DNA of 64,000 bases from Tenebrionibacter intestinalis (GTDB lineage: Bacteria > Pseudomonadota > Gammaproteobacteria > Enterobacterales > Enterobacteriaceae): positions 1-64,000 of the forward strand of contig NZ_JAEPBH010000016.1 of assembly GCF_016632365.1 (NCBI RefSeq), given 5' to 3'. The notes under the pieces were generated by a model, which did not search any database, had not been told where the DNA came from, and was given only the letters and a program-made list of their open reading frames with translations. The position numbers were made by a program, and so were the translations under genes. Shown here one piece after another: positions 18,926 to 28,150 of the stretch (position 1 is its first letter; every line of letters begins with the position of its first letter).

Positions 18926-21900
18926 ATGTCTGAACAAAATCGATACAGCCTGCCGGTAAGCGCGGGCGACCAGCGCCAGTTTGGCGAACTTACCGGCGCT
19001 GCCTGCGCCAGTGAAGTAGCGGAAATCGCGCAGCGACACCCCGGGCCCATCGTGCTGATCGCGCCCGATATGCAAAATGCGCTGCGGCTACAGGACGAGG
19101 TTCAGCAATTTGCTGACACGCAGGTCCTGAGCCTCGCCGACTGGGAAACCCTGCCTTACGATAGTTTCTCGCCGCACCAGGATATTGTGTCATCCCGCCT
19201 CTCCACGCTCTATCATCTGCCGACCATGCGCCATGGCGTGCTCATTTTGCCGGTCAATACCCTGATGCAGCGCGTTTGCCCGCACAATTATCTGCACGCT
19301 CACGCGTTGGTATTGACCAAAGGCCAAACGCTGTCGCGAGACGCGCTGCGCGATCGGCTGGAAAATGCGGGCTATCGCCATGTGGATCAGGTCATGGAGC
19401 ACGGCGAATATGCCACACGCGGCGCGCTGCTCGACCTGTGGCCGATGGGCAGCGAATCGCCCTATCGGCTTGATTTTTTTGACGATGAGCTGGACAGCCT
19501 GCGCCTGTTTGACGTAGACAGCCAGCGCACGCTCGAAGAAGTTGAGGCAGTCAACCTGCTTCCGGCCCACGAGTTCCCAACCGACAAAGCGGCAATCGAG
19601 CTGTTTCGCAGCCAGTGGCGCGATACGTTCGAGGTGCGCCGCGATCCGGAGCATATTTATCAGCAAGTGAGCAAAGGCATGCTGCCTGCGGGTATTGAAT
19701 ACTGGCAGCCGCTATTTTTTAACGAACCGCTGCCGCCGCTGTTCAGCTACTTTGCGAAAAATACGCTGGTCATTAACACCGGCGATCTGGCGCAAAGCGC
19801 TGAACGCTTCTGGGTTGATGTGAATGCCCGCTATGAAAACCGCCGCGTCGATCCGATGCGCCCGCTGCTGCCCCCCGCCGCGCTGTGGTTGGCGCCGGAT
19901 GAACTGCACGGCGCGCTGAAAGGCTGGCCGCGGATACAGTTAAAGAAAGAATCGCTGGCGCAAAAGGCCGCCAACGTCAACCTTGGCTATAAACCCCTGC
20001 CCGACCTTTCCGTACAGCCGCAGCAAAAGGCGCCGCTGGATAATCTGCGCCGCTTTCTTGAGCATTTTGACGGCGCGGTTATTTTCTCCGTAGAGAGCGA
20101 GGGCCGCCGCGAAGCGCTGGGAGAACTGCTGGCGCGTATCAAAATTGCGCCGAAACCTATTCAGCGCCTGGATGACGCCGCGCCCGGCGGCCGCTGGCTG
20201 ACTATTGGCGCCAGCGAGCACGGCTTTATCGACACCTGGCGCAACCGGGCTCTCATTTGTGAAAGCGATATGCTTGGCGAGCGCGTTGGCCGCCGCCGCC
20301 AGGAAAGCCGCCGCGCCATCAACCCGGACATACTGATCCGCAACCTGGCTGAACTGCACCCCGGCCAGCCGGTAGTCCATCTGGAGCACGGCGTAGGCCG
20401 CTACGCGGGAATGACGACGCTGGAAGCAGGCGGCATCAAGGGTGAGTATCTGATTCTCACCTACGCAGGCGACGCCAAACTTTACGTCCCGGTTACCTCT
20501 TTACACCTTATCAGCCGCTACGCAGGCGGAGCGGAAGAAAATGCGCCGCTGCACAAGCTTGGCGGCGATGCCTGGACGCGAGCGCGCCAGAAGGCCGCAG
20601 AAAAAGTGCGGGATGTCGCTGCCGAACTGTTGGATATTTACGCCCAGCGCGCCGCTAAAGCCGGCTTCGCCTTTAAGCATGATAAGGAACAATACCGGCT
20701 TTTTTGTGACAGCTTCCCGTTTGAAACCACGCCGGATCAGGCGCAGGCCATTAACGCCGTGCTGAGCGATATGTGTCAACCGCTGGCAATGGACAGGCTG
20801 GTGTGCGGCGACGTAGGCTTCGGTAAAACCGAAGTCGCCATGCGCGCAGCCTTCCTCGCGGTGGAAAACCACAAGCAGGTAGCGGTGCTGGTGCCCACCA
20901 CGCTGCTGGCCCAACAGCATTTCGATAACTTCCGCGACCGTTTCGCCAACTGGCCGGTACGCATTGAAATGCTGTCTCGTTTTCGCAGCGCCAAAGAGCA
21001 GGCGCAGGTGCTGGAACAGGCGGCAGACGGCAAAGTGGATATCCTGATAGGCACCCATAAGCTTCTGATGAGCGATCTAAAATGGCGCGATTTGGGGCTG
21101 TTAATCGTTGATGAGGAGCACCGCTTCGGCGTGCGGCACAAGGAGCGTATTAAAGCTATGCGCGCCGATGTGGATATCCTCACCCTTACTGCCACGCCCA
21201 TTCCGCGCACGCTGAATATGGCAATGAGCGGTATGCGCGATCTGTCGATTATCGCCACGCCGCCCGCGCGTCGCCTGGCGGTAAAAACCTTTGTGCGTGA
21301 ATACGACAGCCTGGTGGTACGCGAAGCGATCCTGCGCGAAGTCCTGCGCGGCGGACAGGTGTACTATCTTTATAACGATGTGGAAAACATACAGAAAGCC
21401 GCGCAGCGCCTTGAAGAACTGGTGCCGGAGGCGCGTATCGCCATCGGACATGGCCAGATGCGCGAGCGCGAGCTGGAACGGGTAATGAACGATTTCCACC
21501 ACCAGCGCTTTAACGTACTGGTGTGTACCACCATCATCGAAACCGGCATCGACATCCCCACCGCCAATACCATTATCATCGAGCGCGCAGACCATTTTGG
21601 CCTGGCTCAGTTACACCAACTGCGAGGCCGCGTCGGGCGCTCGCATCATCAGGCCTACGCCTGGCTGTTAACGCCGCATCCAAAAGCAATGACCAGCGAT
21701 GCCCAGAAACGCCTGGAAGCGATCGCCTCGCTCGAAGATCTTGGCGCCGGATTCGCGCTTGCCACGCACGATCTTGAAATTCGCGGCGCAGGCGAACTGC
21801 TGGGCGAAGATCAGAGCGGCCAGATGGAAACTATCGGCTTCTCGCTGTATATGGAGCTGCTGGAAAACGCCGTTGATGCGCTAAAGGCCGGGCGCGAGCC

Positions 21901-22372
21901 GTCGCTTGAGGATTTAACCAGCCAGCAGACGGAAGTAGAACTGCGGATACCCGCTCTGTTGCCCGATGATTTTATCCCTGACGTCAACACGCGCCTGTCA
22001 TTTTATAAGCGTATCGCCAGCGCAAAAAACGCCGGCGAGCTGGATGATATTAAGGTTGAACTCATCGATAGGTTTGGCAAACTGCCCGATGCGGCGCGCA
22101 CGCTGCTGGATATCGCGGCGCTACGCCAGCAGGCGCAAAAACTCGGTATTCGTAAACTAGAAGCTAACGAGAAAGGCGGCATGATGGAGTTCGGCGAACA
22201 AAACCATATCGATCCCGCCTGGCTTATCGGCCTTTTGCAAAAGCAGCCCCAGCACTACCGGCTGGATGGCCCGACCCGGCTGCGCTTTACCCAGGCCCTG
22301 GAGGAACGCAAAGCGCGTATGGACTGGGTACGCGACTTTATGCGGCAACTGGCTGAAAACGCTATCGTATAA
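18926..22372 (+). CDS. mfd: Transcription-repair coupling factor Mfd
   Basis: ATP-dependent DNA translocase, 1148 residues, identical in length to E. coli Mfd. It pushes stalled RNA polymerase off lesions and recruits UvrA. The N-terminal UvrB-homology module spans about 1-340, followed by the RNA-polymerase interaction domain (about 475-545). The RecG-like motor has Walker A GDVGFGKTE near 630, the DEEH box DEEHRFG near 730, TATPIPRT and the late QLRGRVGRS motif. The C-terminal autoinhibitory domain begins near 1000. A GC-rich hairpin follows the stop. Confidence 0.97.
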   Translation: MSEQNRYSLPVSAGDQRQFGELTGAACASEVAEIAQRHPGPIVLIAPDMQNALRLQDEVQQFADTQVLSLADWETLPYDSFSPHQDIVSSRLSTLYHLPTMRHGVLILPVNTLMQRVCPHNYLHAHALVLTKGQTLSRDALRDRLENAGYRHVDQVMEHGEYATRGALLDLWPMGSESPYRLDFFDDELDSLRLFDVDSQRTLEEVEAVNLLPAHEFPTDKAAIELFRSQWRDTFEVRRDPEHIYQQVSKGMLPAGIEYWQPLFFNEPLPPLFSYFAKNTLVINTGDLAQSAERFWVDVNARYENRRVDPMRPLLPPAALWLAPDELHGALKGWPRIQLKKESLAQKAANVNLGYKPLPDLSVQPQQKAPLDNLRRFLEHFDGAVIFSVESEGRREALGELLARIKIAPKPIQRLDDAAPGGRWLTIGASEHGFIDTWRNRALICESDMLGERVGRRRQESRRAINPDILIRNLAELHPGQPVVHLEHGVGRYAGMTTLEAGGIKGEYLILTYAGDAKLYVPVTSLHLISRYAGGAEENAPLHKLGGDAWTRARQKAAEKVRDVAAELLDIYAQRAAKAGFAFKHDKEQYRLFCDSFPFETTPDQAQAINAVLSDMCQPLAMDRLVCGDVGFGKTEVAMRAAFLAVENHKQVAVLVPTTLLAQQHFDNFRDRFANWPVRIEMLSRFRSAKEQAQVLEQAADGKVDILIGTHKLLMSDLKWRDLGLLIVDEEHRFGVRHKERIKAMRADVDILTLTATPIPRTLNMAMSGMRDLSIIATPPARRLAVKTFVREYDSLVVREAILREVLRGGQVYYLYNDVENIQKAAQRLEELVPEARIAIGHGQMRERELERVMNDFHHQRFNVLVCTTIIETGIDIPTANTIIIERADHFGLAQLHQLRGRVGRSHHQAYAWLLTPHPKAMTSDAQKRLEAIASLEDLGAGFALATHDLEIRGAGELLGEDQSGQMETIGFSLYMELLENAVDALKAGREPSLEDLTSQQTEVELRIPALLPDDFIPDVNTRLSFYKRIASAKNAGELDDIKVELIDRFGKLPDAARTLLDIAALRQQAQKLGIRKLEANEKGGMMEFGEQNHIDPAWLIGLLQKQPQHYRLDGPTRLRFTQALEERKARMDWVRDFMRQLAENAIV

Positions 22373-22381
22373 GTGTATTTC

Positions 22382-22405
22382 GGCGCCCCTGCTTGCGGGG
22401 GCGCT
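22382..22405 (+). terminator. Possible mfd terminator hairpin
   Basis: GGCGCCCC and GGGGGCGC form an 8-bp GC stem with a 7-base loop ten bases after the mfd stop. A U-tract is lacking, so termination may be weak or Rho-assisted. Confidence 0.4.
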
Positions 22406-22507
22406 CAACCGGCCATATTTACAAACCCTTGCAAACGGCCAGGCTTTCCCGACAGACCCCCACGCATAATCCCTTTTTATTTAAATATGGATCCAATTTT
22501 TAACACC

Positions 22508-23473
22508 ATGATAACCTTTTCACGTTTATTCCGCTGGCTGATTGCTTTGGGCATCACCACAGCGTGCGCGTTAAGCGCTCTGTCTGCCGTCGCTAACACC
22601 TGGCCGCTTCCGCCGCCGGGCAGCCGGGTTGTAGGCGAGAACCGCTACCACGCCGTCGCCCGCGACGGCGGATCGCTTGAGGCCATTGCCAGGAAATATA
22701 ACGTCGGTTTTCTTGGGCTGCTTCAGGCCAACCCGGGCGTTGACCCGTATATGCCGCGTCCGGGCAGCGTACTGACCATCCCGCTTCAGTCACTATTACC
22801 CGATGCGCCACGCCAGGGCATCGTTATTAACCTGGCAGAACTGCGGCTCTACTATTATCCTCCCGGTAAGCAAAACGTCGTGGTCTTCCCAATCGGGATT
22901 GGGCAACCTGGCGATGACACCGTCACCCCTACTATGCTGACAACCGTTTCTGAAAAACGCACCAATCCGACATGGACGCCCACGGCGAATATCCGGGCGC
23001 GCTACAAAGCTCAGGGCATAATTTTGCCGGCGGTTGTCCCGGCCGGGCCGGATAATCCTATGGGGCATCACGCTATTCGTCTGGCAGCCCAGGGCGGGGT
23101 TTATCTGCTGCACGGCACCAACGCCGACTTTGGCATCGGCATGCGCGTAAGCTCAGGCTGCATTCGCCTGCGCGATAATGATATTAAGTGGTTATATGAC
23201 AACGTACAGCCTGGCGAGCGCGTCAATATCATTAATACGCCGATTAAGGCATCCCGTGAGCCGGACGGCCGCTATCTGGTGGAGGTGCACCAGCCGCTGT
23301 CAGAATCTATTGACGACGATCCGCAAACGCTGCCCATCACGCCCGATGCTGATATGCGTAAATTTCTGGCGCAAGCGGACCCCGAGTCTTTAATCGTTGG
23401 AAAAGCAATGTCCATGCGGGCCGGAATGCCGGTTACGGTCGGTTACGACAGCTCAGCAGGCCACAAAATTTAA
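22508..23473 (+). CDS. ldtC: L,D-transpeptidase LdtC (YcfS)
   Basis: Periplasmic L,D-transpeptidase that attaches Braun lipoprotein to peptidoglycan, 321 residues (E. coli 320). A signal peptide covers about 1-28 (ITFSRLFRWL, hydrophobic core, AVA before NTWPLPPPG). A LysM-like segment follows (EAIARKYNVGFLGLLQANPG), then the YkuD catalytic domain with HGTNADFG and the catalytic Cys in SSGCIRLRD. ATG at 22508 was chosen for family length; an in-frame ATG at 22487 is possible and neither has a strong ribosome site. It is convergent with bhsA. Confidence 0.93.
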   Translation: MITFSRLFRWLIALGITTACALSALSAVANTWPLPPPGSRVVGENRYHAVARDGGSLEAIARKYNVGFLGLLQANPGVDPYMPRPGSVLTIPLQSLLPDAPRQGIVINLAELRLYYYPPGKQNVVVFPIGIGQPGDDTVTPTMLTTVSEKRTNPTWTPTANIRARYKAQGIILPAVVPAGPDNPMGHHAIRLAAQGGVYLLHGTNADFGIGMRVSSGCIRLRDNDIKWLYDNVQPGERVNIINTPIKASREPDGRYLVEVHQPLSESIDDDPQTLPITPDADMRKFLAQADPESLIVGKAMSMRAGMPVTVGYDSSAGHKI

Positions 23474-23568
23474 GGCCCTGCGCAGGCCGCCAAAAGCGCT
23501 GAGTTTTAAACAGGCTGTAGCGCCTTGCCCTGTTACGGATAAGAAATAAAGGCAATGAGCGCTAACGC

Positions 23569-23832
23569 TTATTTATAAATAGCGGCAGTGCCATAAAGAG
23601 GCGGCGGCCCGTTAACTGAGATAATACGGTAGGCTATCGCCCCCTTTACGTCCGCTTTTGCCGAAAGTTGAGACTGCAACGTTTGTCGATTTGCCCCGCC
23701 CGACATCGAGATTATACCTATCTGCCGCAGGCCCGCAGGCGGGGTTTCAACCTCAAGCGCGGCCTGGCCTGTAAAAGAAAAAGAGAGCGCGCTAAGCGCG
23801 GCAATGGCTAAAAGCCGTTTTGCACTTTTCAT
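23569..23832 (-). CDS. bhsA: DUF1471 periplasmic/outer-membrane stress protein, BhsA-like
   Basis: Small secreted protein of 87 residues. A signal peptide (KSAKRLLAIAALSALSFS, cleavage near GQA/AL) is followed by one DUF1471 (YhcN/BhsA/McbA) domain with the family hallmarks QIGIISMSGGANRQTLQSQL and A-IAYRIISVN. The position between ldtC and ycfJ matches E. coli bhsA (ycfR), which affects copper permeability, stress tolerance and biofilm formation. ATG at 23832 has GAGGGCG at good spacing; an upstream in-frame start at 23856 is less likely. Its E. coli repressor gene comR (ycfQ), normally divergent next to it, is absent. Confidence 0.87.
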   Translation of the reverse strand: MKSAKRLLAIAALSALSFSFTGQAALEVETPPAGLRQIGIISMSGGANRQTLQSQLSAKADVKGAIAYRIISVNGPPPLYGTAAIYK

Positions 23833-23897
23833 ATTTAACGCCCTCGCGCTGAGCACGGCTTAACGGAACAAATAACGATCAGTAAAGTAAGCATAGA

Positions 23898-23913
23898 CGT
23901 GATCTGCATCACA
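23898..23913. promoter_or_regulatory. Probable CRP-binding site upstream of bhsA
   Basis: CGTGATCTGCATCACA matches the TGTGA-N6-TCACA CRP consensus at all but the first base, 66 bp upstream of the bhsA start codon. This is a fitting distance for an activator upstream of a bhsA promoter. Confidence 0.6.
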
Positions 23914-23930
23914 TGCTAACGCATTTTTTA

Positions 23931-23971
23931 ATGGGTTATTTGACCCATCCAACTTTATAGGGTCAGACCCT
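23931..23971. promoter_or_regulatory. Two adjacent palindromes upstream of bhsA
   Basis: ATGGGT-TATTTG-ACCCAT (23931-23948) and AGGGTC-A-GACCCT (23959-23971) share GGGT/ACCC half-sites and lie next to the CRP-like site. They could be operators or a weak terminator for transcription coming from the ycfJ side. No TetR-type regulator gene is nearby. Confidence 0.4.
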
Positions 23972-24004
23972 TTACCGGCCCCCTTTTCTTTTTATTTGGT
24001 CAGC

Positions 24005-24236
24005 GGCCTGGTTCGCTTTTTTAACATATACGGGATTGCTGACGCCACGAACCGCAGGCGTAGGCAAGTACAGCGCGCCCGGCATAGCGGCTGAGGCGAA
24101 ACCAGGCAGGAAGCCGAACCGGCCGCTGTCTGACAGACGGGCAGTGGCGCACCGTGAAGCAACGATCGCTTTACGAAGCCATCTGAGATTGCAAAGCGGA
24201 CCGGGGTAGCCCGCCTTGTCCGTTCACTTTGATGAA
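24005..24236 (+). repeat. Structured intergenic repeat, second family, copy A (bhsA/ycfJ)
   Basis: About 230 bp that recur in diverged form at 41094-41302 in the same orientation. Shared blocks, in order: TAACA-TACGGG (24022-24034), ACCGCAGGC (24051-24059), GGCTGAGGCGAAAC (24089-24102), GCAGTGGC (24141-24148), GAAGCAACG (24156-24164) and CGTTCAC...GATGAA (24221-24236). The left end GCCTGGTT (24006-24013) pairs with AACCAGGC (24100-24107). No open frame is conserved between the copies. It takes the place where comR lies in E. coli. Confidence 0.65.
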
Positions 24237-24273
24237 ATCCCGTATGTCAGTAACAGGCGTGGTTACTCTATAT

Positions 24274-24813
24274 TCAGGTTTTCTGGTTCAGCGCCAGTTG
24301 CCCCTTATTATCAAGCGGGATCCGGGTACCGGGATCGCTGCTCATTCTGATTTTCCCCTGCCGATCGCCAATCTGGTACGTGACGTCATAACCCAGCATT
24401 TTCTCTGTGTTGTCATATACCGTTTTACAACGCCGCTGCGTTGTGGCGTACGTATCCCCTTCCTGCATAGCGCCCTGAATCTGGTTTCCGGCATAGCCGC
24501 CGCTAAGCGCGCCAACCACCGTCGCCACATCTTTACCGCGCCCGCCGCCAAACTGATGGCCGATAACGCCGCCTGCCACCGCGCCCAACGCAGAACCGAT
24601 CAGGCGATTTTCATCCTGCGCCGGGCGACGATGCGTAACCGTCATATTACGGCACGCCTTGCGCGGCGTCTTTATGGTCTCTTTAACAGGCACGGCGGAT
24701 AATACCTGCGCATACTGCGGGCCGCTTTCGAATACGTTCATACTGGCCACAGCCGCCACGCCCAGCGCGGCGGCAACGCCGATACCAATACCCGCTAACA
24801 TGGATTTATTCAC
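24274..24813 (-). CDS. ycfJ: Glycine-zipper protein YcfJ
   Basis: Protein of 179 residues, same length as E. coli YcfJ. A short N-terminal hydrophobic segment (LAGIGIGVAAALGVAAVASM) may be a signal or anchor. A glycine-zipper domain follows at about 70-108 (GSALGAVAGGVIGHQFGGG and VVGALSGGYAGNQIQ), a fold seen in membrane-inserting and outer-membrane-associated proteins. The C-terminal part has paired cysteines and a beta-rich tail. Role unknown; linked to envelope and biofilm phenotypes in relatives. It lies upstream of ndh in the E. coli gene order. Confidence 0.92.
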   Translation of the reverse strand: MNKSMLAGIGIGVAAALGVAAVASMNVFESGPQYAQVLSAVPVKETIKTPRKACRNMTVTHRRPAQDENRLIGSALGAVAGGVIGHQFGGGRGKDVATVVGALSGGYAGNQIQGAMQEGDTYATTQRRCKTVYDNTEKMLGYDVTYQIGDRQGKIRMSSDPGTRIPLDNKGQLALNQKT

Positions 24814-24971
24814 CAGATCTTCCTCCAGAGCTGTGTTAAGCCGATCATTTTGTAACGTTATGTCAGCGTTGCCCCATCAGACAAAAGCTGAAAGAGGGGG
24901 GGGAGTGGCGGAATAAAATGCCAGATAAAAGAAAATTCCTGGAATAAGCGCAGGAAAGCACGGCGGATTAA

Positions 24972-25003
24972 GCGGCTCGCCTGCAACTTAACAGGCAAGC
25001 CGC
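24972..25003 (-). terminator. Hairpin downstream of ndh, probable terminator
   Basis: A 12-bp stem with one mismatch (GCGGCTTGCCTG pairing with CAGGCGAGCCGC, minus-strand sense) and an 8-base loop begins 11 bases after the ndh stop. It is followed by TTAATCC, so the U-tract is poor. Confidence 0.5.
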
Positions 25004-25014
25004 GGCAGGCATTA

Positions 25015-26316
25015 TTAATGCAGTTTGAGACGTGGGCGGATAACGCGGTTGATGCTGCCGACCAGCATCATCAGGCCGGTTTTAAAATAGCCGTGTAGCG
25101 CTATTTGATGCATGCGATACAGCGAAAGGTAAACCAGCCGCGCCATACGCCCTTCCACCATCATCGAGCCGCGCATCAGGTTGCCCATCAGGCTGCCTAC
25201 GGTGGAGAATTTAGACAGCGACACCAGCGAACCATGATCTTTGTAAACGTAGTTTTTCAGCGTTTTGCCTTTCATCTGCGCCAGAATATTGTGCAGCGCG
25301 CAGGCGGCCATCTGGTGTGCGGCCTGCGCGCGCGGCGGCACAAAGCCCCCTTCCGGGCGGGCGCAGGAGGCGCAATCGCCGATAGCGTAAATATCCGGAT
25401 CGCGGGTTGTCTGAAGCGTTGGTTCAGTCACCAGTTGGTTTATACGGTTGGTCTGCAACCCGCCAATCTCTTTCATAAAGTCCGGGGCTTTAATCCCTGC
25501 CGCCCATACCATCAGATCAGCCTGAATAAATTCGCCATCCTTCGTATTCAGACCATCGGCCTGGGCGCTGGTGACCAGAGTGTTAGTCAGCACGCGTACG
25601 CCAAGCGTGGTCAGCTCGCTTTGGGCGGCAGCGGAAATACGCGGCGGCAGCGCGGGCAAAATGCGCTCGCCCGCTTCCACCAGCGTAACGTTCAGCGCTT
25701 CGCTGGTCAGCCCTTTATAGCCATAGCTGTGTAGCTGTTTAACGGCGTTATGCAGCTCGGCGGACAACTCCACGCCGGTTGCGCCGCCGCCGACAATGGC
25801 GATATTGACTTTGCCGTTAACGCCAAGGCTGGACGAATATTTCAAAAACAGGTTTAACATCTCCTGGTGAAAGCGGCGCGCCTGGTGCGGGTTATCAAGA
25901 AAAATGCAGTGTTCTTTGACGCCCGGCGTGTTGAAATCATTAGAGGCGCTCCCCAGCGCCATCACCAGCGTGTCGTAGGCCAGCCTGCGCGCAGGCACCA
26001 GCAGTTCACCCTTTTCATCATGCAACGCGGCAAGGGTAATTGTTTTTCCTTCCCTGTCGATATCCATTACTGAGCCAAGCTGAAACTGAAAATGATGATT
26101 GCGCGCGTGCGCCAGATAGCTTAGCGCATCCACGCCTTCATCAAGCGACCCCGTCGCGACTTCATGCAACAGCGGCTTCCACAAGTGGCTGTGATTGCGA
26201 TCAACCAGCGTGATTTTGGCTTTTTTACTCCGCCCCAGTTTTCTGCCTAACTGCGTCGCCAGCTCCAGCCCGCCGGCGCCGCCGCCCACAATCACGATTT
26301 TTTTCATTGCTGTCAT
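25015..26316 (-). CDS. ndh: NADH:quinone oxidoreductase II (NDH-2)
   Basis: Non-proton-pumping respiratory NADH dehydrogenase, 433 residues (E. coli 434). The FAD-binding GxGxxG is in [14 protein letters not shown] near 10 and the NADH-binding one in [14 protein letters not shown] near 178. The later FAD contact [10 protein letters not shown] is near 315, and a basic, amphipathic C-terminal region ([12 protein letters not shown]) attaches it to the inner face of the membrane. It feeds electrons from NADH to ubiquinone during aerobic growth. A perfect FNR box lies upstream, consistent with anaerobic repression as in E. coli. Confidence 0.97.
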   Translation of the reverse strand: MTAMKKIVIVGGGAGGLELATQLGRKLGRSKKAKITLVDRNHSHLWKPLLHEVATGSLDEGVDALSYLAHARNHHFQFQLGSVMDIDREGKTITLAALHDEKGELLVPARRLAYDTLVMALGSASNDFNTPGVKEHCIFLDNPHQARRFHQEMLNLFLKYSSSLGVNGKVNIAIVGGGATGVELSAELHNAVKQLHSYGYKGLTSEALNVTLVEAGERILPALPPRISAAAQSELTTLGVRVLTNTLVTSAQADGLNTKDGEFIQADLMVWAAGIKAPDFMKEIGGLQTNRINQLVTEPTLQTTRDPDIYAIGDCASCARPEGGFVPPRAQAAHQMAACALHNILAQMKGKTLKNYVYKDHGSLVSLSKFSTVGSLMGNLMRGSMMVEGRMARLVYLSLYRMHQIALHGYFKTGLMMLVGSINRVIRPRLKLH

Positions 26317-26349
26317 GAAGATAAAAACTCCCCGGTTTTGCTTACCATC

Positions 26350-26387
26350 TGTTAATTAAGGCTTATTTATATATCCTTTAATTAACA
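26350..26387. promoter_or_regulatory. Inverted repeat in the ndh upstream region
   Basis: TGTTAATTAAGG and CCTTTAATTAACA form near-perfect 10-12-bp arms around an AT-rich spacer, 34 bp upstream of the ndh start codon. It may be an operator or a 5' leader stem-loop; the regulator is not known to me. Confidence 0.4.
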
Positions 26388-26458
26388 ACCAGTTATCTAT
26401 GATGAAACGTCACATTTTACGGCAGAGTAACATGAATGGCGCATTGGTCATACCAAAT

Positions 26459-26472
26459 TTGATATGTATCAA
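26459..26472. promoter_or_regulatory. FNR-binding site upstream of ndh
   Basis: TTGATATGTATCAA is a perfect match to the FNR consensus TTGAT-N4-ATCAA, about 143 bp upstream of the ndh start. E. coli ndh is repressed by FNR from upstream sites, so the same control is expected here. Confidence 0.8.
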
Positions 26473-26493
26473 GTTTTATCGTTTAAAACATAG

Positions 26494-26520
26494 ACAAAAG
26501 AGCCAGCAAATGCTGGCGCT
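26494..26520 (-). terminator. Terminator of the hinT-ycfP operon
   Basis: On the minus strand, CGCCAGC and GCTGGC arms form a short GC stem followed by TCTTTTGTC. It lies 24 bases after the ycfP stop, at the end of hinT-ycfL-lpoB-thiK-nagZ-ycfP. Confidence 0.7.
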
Positions 26521-26543
26521 TTAACTCTCAGGAGGTATGTCGC

Positions 26544-27086
26544 TCAACCGAGCGTTTTGAAGGCTTTTATACGCTGAAGATGGGGAGAAATATCGCTGAA
26601 CTTATGCGTCTGCCGCTCATCCCAGACAATTTCGTAAAAATGGTGCAGCAGCCCGGCTGAACGTTCGCTGTCCAGCGCTTCATCATTACGTGACAGGATA
26701 GCCAGACAGCGATCGCGATTTTTCTCCCGAAAATTCTCCACGCATTTCGTGGCGATATCCAGATACTCTTCCGGGCGGTCGATTTTGCCTTCCATGTTCT
26801 CGTAAGGGAACAGATTTGGGTTAAAAATCGCCTGACGTATATCGCAGAGAAAACCAATGCGCTCCGCCCAGTAGCCGCCCAGCCCAACGCCGCAAATCAG
26901 CGGCCTGTCGTCAATATTTAGCTGTAGCATTTTGTCGACTTCTTTGAGCAAATGCTGCATATCGTGCTTCGGATGGCGCGTACTGTAGCTGATCAACCGG
27001 ACATCAGGATCGATAAACTGCAGTTGCAGCACTTTTTCATGATTGCCGGGGCTACTGGAATCAAAACCGTGTAAATAGATAATCAT
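26544..27086 (-). CDS. ycfP: Alpha/beta-hydrolase-like protein YcfP (UPF0227)
   Basis: Protein of 180 residues, identical in length to E. coli YcfP. The N-terminus [17 protein letters not shown] carries an esterase-type HGFxSS oxyanion motif. A nucleophile-elbow-like [11 protein letters not shown] occurs near 65, but with Gly where the serine normally sits, so classical Ser-hydrolase activity is doubtful. Function unknown. It follows nagZ by 23 bp as last gene of the operon. Confidence 0.93.
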   Translation of the reverse strand: MIIYLHGFDSSSPGNHEKVLQLQFIDPDVRLISYSTRHPKHDMQHLLKEVDKMLQLNIDDRPLICGVGLGGYWAERIGFLCDIRQAIFNPNLFPYENMEGKIDRPEEYLDIATKCVENFREKNRDRCLAILSRNDEALDSERSAGLLHHFYEIVWDERQTHKFSDISPHLQRIKAFKTLG

Positions 27087-27109
27087 TGCACCCTCACCGC
27101 GCTAAAAAT

Positions 27110-28150
27110 TTACTCAACCGGCATCTGCGCCTTATGCGCCAGCCAGCGCGCATTCAGCGCCTCAAGCTGCTGGTTCGCCTGTTTCCAGCGCGATGACTCC
27201 CTGAGCGCCTGCCGGGTTATCGCGCCGCGATGGTACAAATTTGTAACACGCAGGGCGTTTTTCGGCGACAGGTTATCCAGCACATCTACCGCGCCTTTAC
27301 GATTATTACAGACGAGGATCATATCGCAACCCGCATCCAACGACGCCTGCCCGCGCTCGGCATAGCTGCCCATAATAGCCGCGCCTTCCATCGACAAATC
27401 ATCAGAGAAAATAACGCCGTTAAAACCCAGCTCGCCGCGCAGCACGGTTTTTAACCAGTGCGCCGAGCCGCTGGCAGGACGCGGGTCCACATTGCTGTAT
27501 ATCACATGCGCGGGCATCACCGCATCCAGCTTGTTGCGCTCAATGAGCGTGCGAAATACCGCCATATCCCGCGCCCGAATGTCAGCTTCCAAACGCGAAT
27601 CGCACGGGGTTTCTTTATGCGAGTCGGCCGTAACCGCGCCGTGACCGGGAAAGTGTTTACCGGTACATTTCATGCCTGCTTCATGCATACCGTCAATCGC
27701 ACGCTCGGCCAGCCTCAGCGCTTTTTCCGGATCGTCATGCCAGGAGCGCTCGCCAATTGCCGCGCTAATATGGCCTACGTCCAGCACCGGCGCAAAACTA
27801 ATATCGATATCCATCGCAATCATCTCGCTTGCCATCAGCCAGCCCGCTTCATGCGCCAGCTTCATTCCTTCCTCCATCCCCAGTATTGCGGCAAAAGACT
27901 GCGCCGCAGGCAGACGGGTAAACCCTTCACGAAAACGCTGTACGCGTCCCCCCTCCTGATCTACCGCTACCACAAGGCGCTGGCGTGACGCGCTGCGGAT
28001 CTGGCGCACCAGTTCGCGCAATTGATCCGGATCGTGGTAATTACGCGTAAAGAGGATCAGCCCCCCCACCAGCGGGTGCTGCAAAATGTCGCGTTCTTCG
28101 CCATCCAGCTCAAAACCTGCCACATCCAACATTACCGGTCCTGTGCTCAT
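27110..28150 (-). CDS. nagZ: Beta-N-acetylglucosaminidase NagZ
   Basis: Cytosolic GH3 hexosaminidase, 346 residues (E. coli 341), which splits GlcNAc-anhydroMurNAc-peptides during murein recycling and so influences AmpC induction. The flexible catalytic loop [18 protein letters not shown] (about 160-178, Asp-His dyad) and the nucleophile Asp in FSDDLSM (near 248) are intact, as is the sugar pocket [11 protein letters not shown]. It overlaps thiK by 4 bp (ATGA). Its normal recycling partner nagK is missing from its usual place near cobB. Confidence 0.95.
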   Translation of the reverse strand: MSTGPVMLDVAGFELDGEERDILQHPLVGGLILFTRNYHDPDQLRELVRQIRSASRQRLVVAVDQEGGRVQRFREGFTRLPAAQSFAAILGMEEGMKLAHEAGWLMASEMIAMDIDISFAPVLDVGHISAAIGERSWHDDPEKALRLAERAIDGMHEAGMKCTGKHFPGHGAVTADSHKETPCDSRLEADIRARDMAVFRTLIERNKLDAVMPAHVIYSNVDPRPASGSAHWLKTVLRGELGFNGVIFSDDLSMEGAAIMGSYAERGQASLDAGCDMILVCNNRKGAVDVLDNLSPKNALRVTNLYHRGAITRQALRESSRWKQANQQLEALNARWLAHKAQMPVE

